From positions 1 through 30,835 of the forward strand of contig JAOISU010000007.1 of NCBI GenBank assembly GCA_028222445.1: a DNA stretch of 30,835 nucleotides, given 5' to 3'. Origin of the DNA: Candidatus Pelagibacter sp. Lineage in GTDB: Bacteria; Pseudomonadota; Alphaproteobacteria; Pelagibacterales; Pelagibacteraceae. Under the pieces are notes generated by a model, which was not told the DNA's origin, searched no databases, and saw only the letters and a list, made by a program, of their open reading frames with translations. Below, one piece after another: positions 24,605 through 30,835 of this stretch. Both the position numbers and the translations under genes were made by a program. The number at the start of each line of letters is the position of its first letter. Position 1 is the first letter of the stretch.

Positions 24605-26442
24605 TGAAGGGAAAATTTATAGATAATTTACCTAAAATCTACGGTCTTTATACAGGTGGTTTTGCTGCATTCATCATTTTGATGGCTATAGCTGAACAAG
24701 CTGGGATGACGGCCAAGACGATAGGTATTATGTTTGTAGCTTTTACGGTTTTGATTTACGCTCTTATTGGGTGGTTATCTAGAACTGTACAAGTAGATGC
24801 ATATTATGTTGCTGGACGTCAAGTGCCGACAGTATTTAATGGTATGGCGACTGCAGCTGACTGGATGTCAGGTGCTTCGTTTGTTGCTATGGCTGGTGGT
24901 ATTTACTTTGGTGGTTATACTTATATGGCATTCTTAGTCGGTTGGACTGGGGGTTACATTTTAGTATCTTCACTACTAGCACCATACTTACGTAAATTCG
25001 GTTGTTATACTGTGCCAGACTTTATTGGAACAAGATATGGTGGAAACCTTGCAAGGTTTTGTGCTGTAGTTGTTCTAGTATTAGCATCTTTCACTTATGT
25101 GACAGCTCAAATTAACGCTACAGGAACTATCGCTTCTAGAGCACTTGGAGTACCTTTTGAATTAGGTGTCTGGGTTGGTCTAATAAGTATTTTAATGTGT
25201 TCAATGTTAGGTGGTATGAGAGCGGTTACCTGGACTCAGGTTGCTCAGTACATCGTATTGATCGTTGCGTACTTATTGCCTGTTTTCTGGATGGGTGCCA
25301 AGTTAGGCAATCCATTTCCTCACTTAATGTTAGGTGATGAAGTTGCCAGATTAGGTGAACTTGAAGCACAATTTGGTTTAGTTAAAAACGCTGCTGCAGA
25401 CCTAAAAGCTGCTGGTGTACCGGGAGGATTAAGTTCAATTTCTAATTCTCACGCTGGTGTACCTGCTGGTGGAATGGCTGCATGGAAGTTTATTTCATTA
25501 GTTATTTGTATGATGGTAGGAACAGCTTCTTTACCTCATATTCTAATGAGATACTTTACAACGCCGTCAGTTAAGTCTGCAAGAAAATCAGTAGCTTGGT
25601 CGCTATTTTTTATCTTCTTACTTTACTCTTCAGCGCCAATGTTAGCGACTCTATCCAAGTTACAATTAATGGATCCAAACTTAGCTACTAGTATTATTGG
25701 TAAGTCAATTGCCGATGTACAAGCTATTCAATGGGTTCAGGATTGGACTGCTGCCAAACAAGTATTCATAGCTGACTTTAACGGAGATGGAATTCTTCAG
25801 TTAAATGAATGGTTTATGAGAACTGGAGTAGTAGTATTAGCAACTCCTGAAGTTGCTGGTCTACCATATGTTATCTCTGGACTTGTTGCTGCGGGTGGTA
25901 TGGCTGCTGCTATGTCAACTGCAGATGGTTTGGTTCTTGCGATTGCGAATGCTTTATCACATGATTTATACTTTAAAATCATTGATCCAAAAGCAGACGT
26001 TCAAAAGAGACTGATCGTAGCACGTGCACTTCTAATCGTAATTGGAGCAGCTGGAGCATTTGTTGCCTCAATGAGATTAACTAGTATCCTTGGTGCCGTT
26101 GCTTGGGCCTTTGATTTTGCAATGTCTGGATTGTTCTTCCCACTTGTACTTGGTGTATGGTGGAAAAAAGCAACAAGACAAGGTGCAATTGCTGGTATGA
26201 TCGGTGGTCTTACTGCAGGTACAGCTTATCTAATCTATGTTGGGCCTAAATTTATGGCTCAAACACCTTGGTTAGGTATTGATCACTTACGTTTTGGAAT
26301 CATTGGAGCACCTGTTTGTCTAATACTTATGGTTATAGTAAGTATGATGACTTACAAAAATGATGCTGAAGCAAAAGCGATTAGCGCTATGCTTGACGAG
26401 ACACGTATACCAGTTGGTAAAACCGTTCTTGGTCAAAAATAA
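24604..26442 (+). CDS. Sodium:solute symporter, VC_2705 subfamily (ActP-like)
   Basis: 612 residues with a dozen or more hydrophobic segments. YYVAGRQVPTVFNGMATAADWMSGASFV and the sodium-site region near it, plus GLPYVISGLVAAGGMAAAMSTADGL, mark the SSS family VC_2705 branch, related to acetate permease ActP. An EF-hand-like loop DFNGDGILQLNE lies at residues 391-402 (25774-25809). The substrate is inferred, not seen: acetate or another short monocarboxylate, given acs on the same strand 1 kb upstream. Codons look richer in G/C than neighbouring genes, as in highly expressed genes. Followed by a terminator-like hairpin. Confidence 0.92.
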   Translation: MKGKFIDNLPKIYGLYTGGFAAFIILMAIAEQAGMTAKTIGIMFVAFTVLIYALIGWLSRTVQVDAYYVAGRQVPTVFNGMATAADWMSGASFVAMAGGIYFGGYTYMAFLVGWTGGYILVSSLLAPYLRKFGCYTVPDFIGTRYGGNLARFCAVVVLVLASFTYVTAQINATGTIASRALGVPFELGVWVGLISILMCSMLGGMRAVTWTQVAQYIVLIVAYLLPVFWMGAKLGNPFPHLMLGDEVARLGELEAQFGLVKNAAADLKAAGVPGGLSSISNSHAGVPAGGMAAWKFISLVICMMVGTASLPHILMRYFTTPSVKSARKSVAWSLFFIFLLYSSAPMLATLSKLQLMDPNLATSIIGKSIADVQAIQWVQDWTAAKQVFIADFNGDGILQLNEWFMRTGVVVLATPEVAGLPYVISGLVAAGGMAAAMSTADGLVLAIANALSHDLYFKIIDPKADVQKRLIVARALLIVIGAAGAFVASMRLTSILGAVAWAFDFAMSGLFFPLVLGVWWKKATRQGAIAGMIGGLTAGTAYLIYVGPKFMAQTPWLGIDHLRFGIIGAPVCLILMVIVSMMTYKNDAEAKAISAMLDETRIPVGKTVLGQK

Positions 26443-26451
26443 TAATTAATT

Positions 26452-26479
26452 TAAGGGGGCAATTTTTATTGCCCCCTTA
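26452..26479 (+). terminator. Terminator-like hairpin after the symporter
   Basis: TAAGGGGGCAAT (26452-26463) and ATTGCCCCCTTA (26468-26479) form a perfect 12-bp stem with a TTTT loop, starting 10 bases after the symporter stop. It is the strongest hairpin in the window and stands out as G+C-rich in an A+T-rich context. The following sequence (TTATCC) is only weakly T-rich, so it may act as a terminator or as a 3'-end stabiliser. Confidence 0.75.
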
Positions 26480-26502
26480 TTATCCTTAAAAAAATTCTAA
26501 AA

Positions 26503-26847
26503 ATGGAAATACCTACTTACATCTATGTTATTGATTATGCTCTAGGATTAGTGATGTATACACTGATCGGTAGATCTGCAATGAACCTTTTTCAAAGGGA
26601 AGATTCTGAGTTTTTTTTCATGAAAATTTTCGTAAAGTTAACTAATCCAGTTTTAAATTTATTTAAATTTATTACTCCCTCTTTTCTAATTCCAATTTTT
26701 ATTCCACTTTATGTGGCATGGTTTATATTTATGGTGAGATTTTATCTAATGCCCCTAGTTCTTGGTTATGGAGAAATGGGAATGCTTTCTTTTCCACTAG
26801 ATAGTGAAATTTCTAGGTTAATATATGACCTATTTGGTAAAAAATAA
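26503..26847 (+). CDS. Membrane protein, YggT-like
   Basis: 114 residues with two or three hydrophobic segments. YVIDYALGLVMYTLIGRSAMNLF, the RED at the end of the first hairpin, FVKLTNPVLNLFKFITPSFL and VAWFIFMVRFYLMPLV follow the YggT plan (helix, Arg, TNPVLN/TEP-like turn, second helix), but identity looks weak, so the family call is tentative. No known function. It sits between the symporter terminator and rpe; it may be a separate transcription unit. Confidence 0.7.
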   Translation: MEIPTYIYVIDYALGLVMYTLIGRSAMNLFQREDSEFFFMKIFVKLTNPVLNLFKFITPSFLIPIFIPLYVAWFIFMVRFYLMPLVLGYGEMGMLSFPLDSEISRLIYDLFGKK

Positions 26848-26864
26848 TTTTATTTTTATTTAAA

Positions 26865-26891
26865 ATTGATACTAGTAAACTAGTAATCAAT
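26865..26891. repeat. Inverted and direct repeat overlapping the rpe start codon
   Basis: ATTGAT-ACTAGT (26865-26876) is mirrored by ACTAGT-A-ATCAAT (26879-26891) with one bulged A and two spacer bases. The same stretch contains the perfect tandem repeat ACTAGTAA-ACTAGTAA (26871-26886). The right arm includes the A and T of the rpe ATG (26890-26892). RNA folding would hide the start codon; as DNA it is a plausible operator. Neither role has direct support. Confidence 0.65.
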
Positions 26892-27549
26892 GAAAAAAAT
26901 ACAAATATCTCCTTCAATTTTATCTGCTGACTTTAGTCAATTAGGAAATGAAATAAAAAGACTTGAAGAAGGTGGTGCAGATATGATCCATGTGGATGTG
27001 ATGGATGGTCATTTTGTTCCTAATTTAACCATGGGTCCACCTATCATAAAATCATTAAGAAAATTTACAAAACTACCATTTGATGTTCATTTAATGATTT
27101 CACCCGTGCATAAGTATATTAAAGATTATGCAGATGCAGGTGCAGATATAATTACTATACACCCAGAAGCAACTGAAAATTTAGCAGTCTCTATTGAACA
27201 TATTAAAAGTTTAGGAAAAAAAGTGGGGGTTTCTTTAAATCCAGAAAGTAAAATTAATTTAATAACTGACTTATTAAATGAGATAGATTTAGTTCTAATT
27301 ATGAGCGTAAACCCTGGATTTGGAGGACAAAAATTTATGCCAGAAGTTTTAGAAAAAATTAAAGAATTAAAAAAAATAAGAGATCAAAAAAATATAGATT
27401 TTGATATCGAGATTGATGGTGGGATCAATTTTGATAATAATAAACTAGCAATAGAAGCTGGTGCAAATATTTTAGTTTCTGGGACAACTATATTTAAAAA
27501 TAACAATGGAGATATAAAAAAAAATATAGACCTTTTAAAATCAAGTTAG
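26890..27549 (+). CDS. rpe: Ribulose-phosphate 3-epimerase
   Basis: 219 residues, complete TIM barrel. ISPSILSADFSQLG, IHVDVMDGHFVPNLTMG (metal ligands His34 and Asp36), PFDVHLMI (His67), VNPGFGGQKF and EIDGGIN are all present. It interconverts ribulose-5-phosphate and xylulose-5-phosphate in the pentose phosphate pathway. No Shine-Dalgarno site; the start codon is within a hairpin-forming repeat (26865-26891). The heparinase-like gene starts 4 bases after the stop and purH overlaps that, so rpe-heparinase-purH appears to be one transcript. Confidence 0.97.
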   Translation: MKKIQISPSILSADFSQLGNEIKRLEEGGADMIHVDVMDGHFVPNLTMGPPIIKSLRKFTKLPFDVHLMISPVHKYIKDYADAGADIITIHPEATENLAVSIEHIKSLGKKVGVSLNPESKINLITDLLNEIDLVLIMSVNPGFGGQKFMPEVLEKIKELKKIRDQKNIDFDIEIDGGINFDNNKLAIEAGANILVSGTTIFKNNNGDIKKNIDLLKSS

Positions 27550-27553
27550 AATA

Positions 27554-29164
27554 ATGATTTTAAACAATTCATTTAGGCTTATTAAAAAAAAAATTCGTCA
27601 CTTTTATTTAAACTCCTATCTATATAATAAAAAAATTACACCCTCTTCTATTGAGTTACTCGAATATCAGCCAAGCCCTAGCTTGTTAGATGGCCTTATA
27701 AAATATGATAAAAAAAAGATTAACATAGAAAATTATTCGTTAAATGAAATTTGGGATAATCCAAATTTAAAAGAAAAAGACCAACAAAATTTAAACAGTT
27801 TTTTTTGGCTATTTAGCCTAGATCTTAGATCTTCAAAAAAAGATACGCAAAATGTCATTAATCAATGGATTAATACAAATGACAGGTACAACTCTAAAAA
27901 TTGGAAAATTGATATAATTGGAAAAAGAATAATAGCCTGGATTTCAAATTCTAGGCTTACCTATGAAGATGGTAATATAGATTATAAAGACAAGTTTAAC
28001 GGCACTATAAAGAAGCAGATCAATCACCTTATTAATGAAATTAAAACCTCTGAATTAATCGATAATAAGATTATAGGGTGTGCAGCTATCATTTTAACTG
28101 GTCTATCGTACCCTCAAAATAATAATTATTTAAATACTGGGTTAAGTTTACTAAAAAAATTAGCCAAATATTCATTAGATAATGATGGCTTTCCAAAATC
28201 AAGAAATATTAGACAGTTAAGTTTTTACTTAAAATATTTTATATTAATTAGAGAGTGGTTCAAAGAATCTCAAAATGAAATACCAGATTTTATAAATGAA
28301 AATATATATTATTTAGGTCAGGCTTACGCTTTTATTTGGCAAAACAATAAAATAGATTTTCTCTTTAATGGTAATCATAAAACAAATAATCATAATTTTG
28401 ACCTTTATTTAAAAAGACTTGGATATAATTTTAAAAATCAAAATAATGAGCTGGGTGGCTATGTGCTCCTTAATAGTAAAAAAAATTCTTTGATAATGGA
28501 TGTTGGATCGAGCCCAAATAAAAAATTATCTTCAGATTATCAAGCTGGTGCTTTATCTTTTGAGATTATATCAAATAGTAAAAAATTAATTAGTAATTGT
28601 GGTTATTTTCAAAAAATTGATCATCAATTAAATGAAATATCTAAGTCAAGTGCAGTCCATAGCACACTAATTATAGATGACAAATCCTCTTGTAATTTTA
28701 ACAAAGTAAGAGGTAAAAAATCTAAAATTAATCAAGAATTAAGAATATTAAAAAAAAAAGTAGTATTTGAAAAAAATTATTGGAAAATTAATGCTTCTCA
28801 TGATGGCTATTCAAAACCACATGGTATTGTTCATGATCGAGAAATAGAATTTTACCCAGAACAATTAAAATTCATTGGCCATGATAAAATTATTTCTAAC
28901 AAGGGTATTAAAAACTTAAAATTTGATATTAGATTTCACTTGGAGCCAAATATTCGATTAATGAAAACTCAAGATGAAAAATCAATACTTATTGATCTTG
29001 ATGGAGAAGGTTGGAAATTTAGCTCAGAAAATTCTAAGATAAATATTGAAGAAGGGTTATATTTTGGAGAAAAAAATTCTTTTACAAATAATCAAAATAT
29101 ATTTATTTCAGGAATGACTAATGATGAAAATCAAACTATAAAATGGGAAATTACTAAATTATAA
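27554..29164 (+). CDS. Heparinase II/III-like protein
   Basis: 536 residues. The N-terminal half is an alpha-helical toroid region (HLINEIKTSELIDNKIIGCAA and DGFPKSRNIRQL resemble lyase repeats). The C-terminal half is a beta-sandwich: LGGYVLLNS, LIMDVGSSPNKK, YQAGALSFEI, SAVHSTLIIDDKSS and FEKNYWKINASHDGY. No clear signal peptide (the start MILNNSFRLIKKKIRHF is basic), so it may be cytoplasmic. Homologues commonly sit next to purH in alphaproteobacteria. A true polysaccharide lyase role is uncertain. One-base TAATG overlap with purH. Confidence 0.85.
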   Translation: MILNNSFRLIKKKIRHFYLNSYLYNKKITPSSIELLEYQPSPSLLDGLIKYDKKKINIENYSLNEIWDNPNLKEKDQQNLNSFFWLFSLDLRSSKKDTQNVINQWINTNDRYNSKNWKIDIIGKRIIAWISNSRLTYEDGNIDYKDKFNGTIKKQINHLINEIKTSELIDNKIIGCAAIILTGLSYPQNNNYLNTGLSLLKKLAKYSLDNDGFPKSRNIRQLSFYLKYFILIREWFKESQNEIPDFINENIYYLGQAYAFIWQNNKIDFLFNGNHKTNNHNFDLYLKRLGYNFKNQNNELGGYVLLNSKKNSLIMDVGSSPNKKLSSDYQAGALSFEIISNSKKLISNCGYFQKIDHQLNEISKSSAVHSTLIIDDKSSCNFNKVRGKKSKINQELRILKKKVVFEKNYWKINASHDGYSKPHGIVHDREIEFYPEQLKFIGHDKIISNKGIKNLKFDIRFHLEPNIRLMKTQDEKSILIDLDGEGWKFSSENSKINIEEGLYFGEKNSFTNNQNIFISGMTNDENQTIKWEITKL

Positions 29165-30699
29165 TGAATAAAATCAAAAAAGCATTAATTTCTGTATCTG
29201 ATAAAAGTAATTTAAAAGACCTTTTAAAAATTTTAACTAAATATAAAGTTGAATTCATAAGCTCAGGTGGCACTTACAAAGAAATTAGGAAACTAAAATT
29301 TGAATGCTTAGAGGTCTCAGAATACACAGGATCTCCTGAAATACTTGGTGGAAGAGTTAAAACACTGCATCCAAAAATACATGCTGGGATATTAAGTAAA
29401 AGAGATAATAAAAAGCATAAAAACGATTTAAAAAATAATAATTTTCATGAAATCGACCTTGTTATAGTTAATTTCTATCCTTTTGAAAAAACTTTAGAGC
29501 AAACAAATAATCATGTAAAAATAATAGAAAATATTGACGTTGGTGGACCAACTATGGTGAGGGCTGCAGCAAAAAATTATAAGGATGTAACTGTTATTAC
29601 CTCCTCAAATCAATACTCTGAACTTATTAATGAACTGCAATTAAATAAAGGTTCAACATCTTTGGAATTTAGAGAAAAAATGTCTTTAGAGGCTTTTTCT
29701 GAAACAGCTTATTACGATGCAGTAATTTCAAATTATTTTAACAACATTAAAGATAATAAATTTCCTAAAAAAAAAATTATTTATGGAAATTTAGTAGAGA
29801 ATTTAAGATATGGGGAAAATCCACATCAGCAAGCTGCTGTTTATTCAAAAACTAATAGTTTAAATTTGGATCAAATTCATGGAAAGCAATTAAGCTATAA
29901 TAATTATAATGATATATTTTCTGCTTTAATTATTTCAAAATCACTGCCCTCCAATACTGGAACGGTTATTATAAAACACGCTAACCCTTGTGGTGTATCT
30001 ATTCATAAAAATGCTCTAGAAAGTTATAAATTAGCACTGGCTTGCGATCCTATTAGTGCTTTTGGAGGAATAATTTCATGCAATTATAAAATAAATAAAA
30101 CTTTAGCAAAAGAATTAAAAAATATTTTTTTAGAGGTTATTATTGCTAATGGATTTGATAGAGAAGCCCTTAATATATTAAAAAATAAAAAAAATTTACG
30201 TCTAATAGACTCTTCAAGTTTTAAAATAAAAGATTTAGTAAGATTTAATTCTGCAAATGAGGCAATTTTAACTCAGTCTGAAGATATAAATAAATTTAAT
30301 ATTAAAGATTTTAAGATAGTTTCCAAAAAAAAACCTACTAAATTACAATTTAAAAACTTAATCTTTGCTTTTAATATTTGTAGATATGTTAAGTCAAATG
30401 CAATCGTATTAGCTGCTAATGAGGCAACAGTAGGTATTGGTTCAGGTCAACCAAGTAGACTAGATAGTTGCCAAATTGCAATTGATAAAATGCATAAATT
30501 TGAAAATTTTAGAGAAGGCGTAGTTGCAGCTTCAGATGCATTTTTTCCATTTGTAGATGGAATAGAAAAATTAATTCAAGCTGGAGTTTGTGCTGTTATA
30601 CAACCTTCTGGTTCTATTAGAGATAAGGAAATAATAAAATTTGCAAATCAAACTAATACGATATTAGTTTTTTCTAAAACTAGACATTTTAGACATTAG
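29164..30699 (+). CDS. purH: PurH, AICAR transformylase/IMP cyclohydrolase
   Basis: 511 residues. The N-terminal cyclohydrolase domain has SVSDKSNLKDLL, SSGGTYKEI, GGRVKTLHPKIHAGIL and IDVGGPTMVRAAAKN. The C-terminal transformylase domain has NLRYGENPHQQAA, catalytic Lys271-His272 in IIKHANPCG, SAFGGIIS and FFPFVDGIE. It does the last two steps of purine synthesis, using 10-formyl-THF that folD helps supply. Complete. Its last 11 bases overlap the end of the convergent PCD gene. Confidence 0.98.
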   Translation: MNKIKKALISVSDKSNLKDLLKILTKYKVEFISSGGTYKEIRKLKFECLEVSEYTGSPEILGGRVKTLHPKIHAGILSKRDNKKHKNDLKNNNFHEIDLVIVNFYPFEKTLEQTNNHVKIIENIDVGGPTMVRAAAKNYKDVTVITSSNQYSELINELQLNKGSTSLEFREKMSLEAFSETAYYDAVISNYFNNIKDNKFPKKKIIYGNLVENLRYGENPHQQAAVYSKTNSLNLDQIHGKQLSYNNYNDIFSALIISKSLPSNTGTVIIKHANPCGVSIHKNALESYKLALACDPISAFGGIISCNYKINKTLAKELKNIFLEVIIANGFDREALNILKNKKNLRLIDSSSFKIKDLVRFNSANEAILTQSEDINKFNIKDFKIVSKKKPTKLQFKNLIFAFNICRYVKSNAIVLAANEATVGIGSGQPSRLDSCQIAIDKMHKFENFREGVVAASDAFFPFVDGIEKLIQAGVCAVIQPSGSIRDKEIIKFANQTNTILVFSKTRHFRH

Positions 30700-30835
30700 C
30701 AATTTGATCAATTTTAGCTGCTAAAATAAAATCATTCTCAGAGAGACCTTCTATTGCGTGTGTGGTAATTATAATTTTTGCATAACCCCATCCAAAAGAG
30801 ATATCTGGATGGTGGTTTTCACTTTCAGAAATTTC
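30689..30835 (-). CDS. phhB: Pterin-4a-carbinolamine dehydratase (5' part outside window)
   Basis: Forty-eight residues and the stop are visible; the start lies beyond the right edge. ENHHPDISFGWGYAKIIITTHAIEGL and NDFILAAKIDQIA are the PCD/DCoH signature, with His-His-Pro-Asp in the active site. Known role: recycling 4a-hydroxytetrahydrobiopterin, or a phenylalanine-hydroxylase partner; in bacteria without such a hydroxylase it may serve folate or molybdopterin metabolism. The stop (TAA 30691-30689) lies inside the end of purH, so the two genes overlap tail-to-tail by 11 bases. Confidence 0.9.
   Translation of the reverse strand, partial: EISESENHHPDISFGWGYAKIIITTHAIEGLSENDFILAAKIDQIANV

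Overview
The window is strongly A+T-rich DNA (I estimate around 70% A+T by eye, not computed). Genes are packed almost edge to edge on both strands, with many 1-4 base start/stop overlaps and few clear Shine-Dalgarno sites. Gene content and order (System I cytochrome c maturation, HspQ, YciB, DUF2794, IalB-like protein, DUF4212 plus symporter, heparinase-purH) point to a streamlined marine alphaproteobacterium, most probably SAR11 (Pelagibacterales). That assignment rests on gene content and base composition, not on a marker gene. I see no rRNA, tRNA, CRISPR array, insertion sequence or phage gene.

Layout. (1) 1-2588, minus: ccmC-ccmD-ccmE-ccmF, a heme delivery operon whose ccmF runs off the left edge. 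Upstream of it is a 182-base gap with a strong inverted repeat, then hspQ. (2) 3162-4059, plus: yciB and a DUF2794 gene, meeting a minus-strand Bax-inhibitor-1-type membrane protein gene. (3) 4885-10283, plus: a Tas-type aldo/keto reductase, IalB-like secreted protein, argG, a FrnE-type DsbA-fold protein, a three-helix membrane protein, PsiE-like protein and a photolyase-like flavoprotein whose domains look permuted. (4) 10280-13217, minus: a photolyase/cryptochrome of the prokaryotic Fe-S type that lacks most cluster cysteines, a 40-residue DUF2256 zinc-ribbon gene, a YqaA/DedA-type protein, MarC and a small membrane protein. (5) 13245-15021, plus, starting 27 bases from the photolyase: an SDR protein without its catalytic Tyr and a secreted sugar-dehydrogenase-type beta-propeller. 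(6) 19960-15024, minus: hemC-hemD-mscS-yggT-folD-MBL hydrolase, tightly coupled. (7) 20020-23605, plus: tsaD, EVE-domain gene and acs with a lysine-rich tail. (8) 23602-24228, minus: a conserved unknown. (9) 24347-26442, plus: DUF4212 plus a VC_2705-type sodium:solute symporter, flanked by hairpins. (10) 26503-30699, plus: a YggT-like protein, rpe, heparinase II/III-like protein and purH. A partial pterin-4a-carbinolamine dehydratase gene enters from the right edge on the minus strand.

How the genes fit together. hemC/hemD make the tetrapyrrole precursor of heme, and the ccm genes deliver heme to c-type cytochromes. The DUF4212/symporter pair and acs plausibly form an acetate or short-chain acid uptake and activation route. 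The 9.1-15.0 kb block holds two unusual photolyase-family proteins plus DUF2256 and an SDR, and is the most interesting part of the window. All five convergent gene pairs abut or overlap at their stops, so there is no room for ordinary terminators between them.
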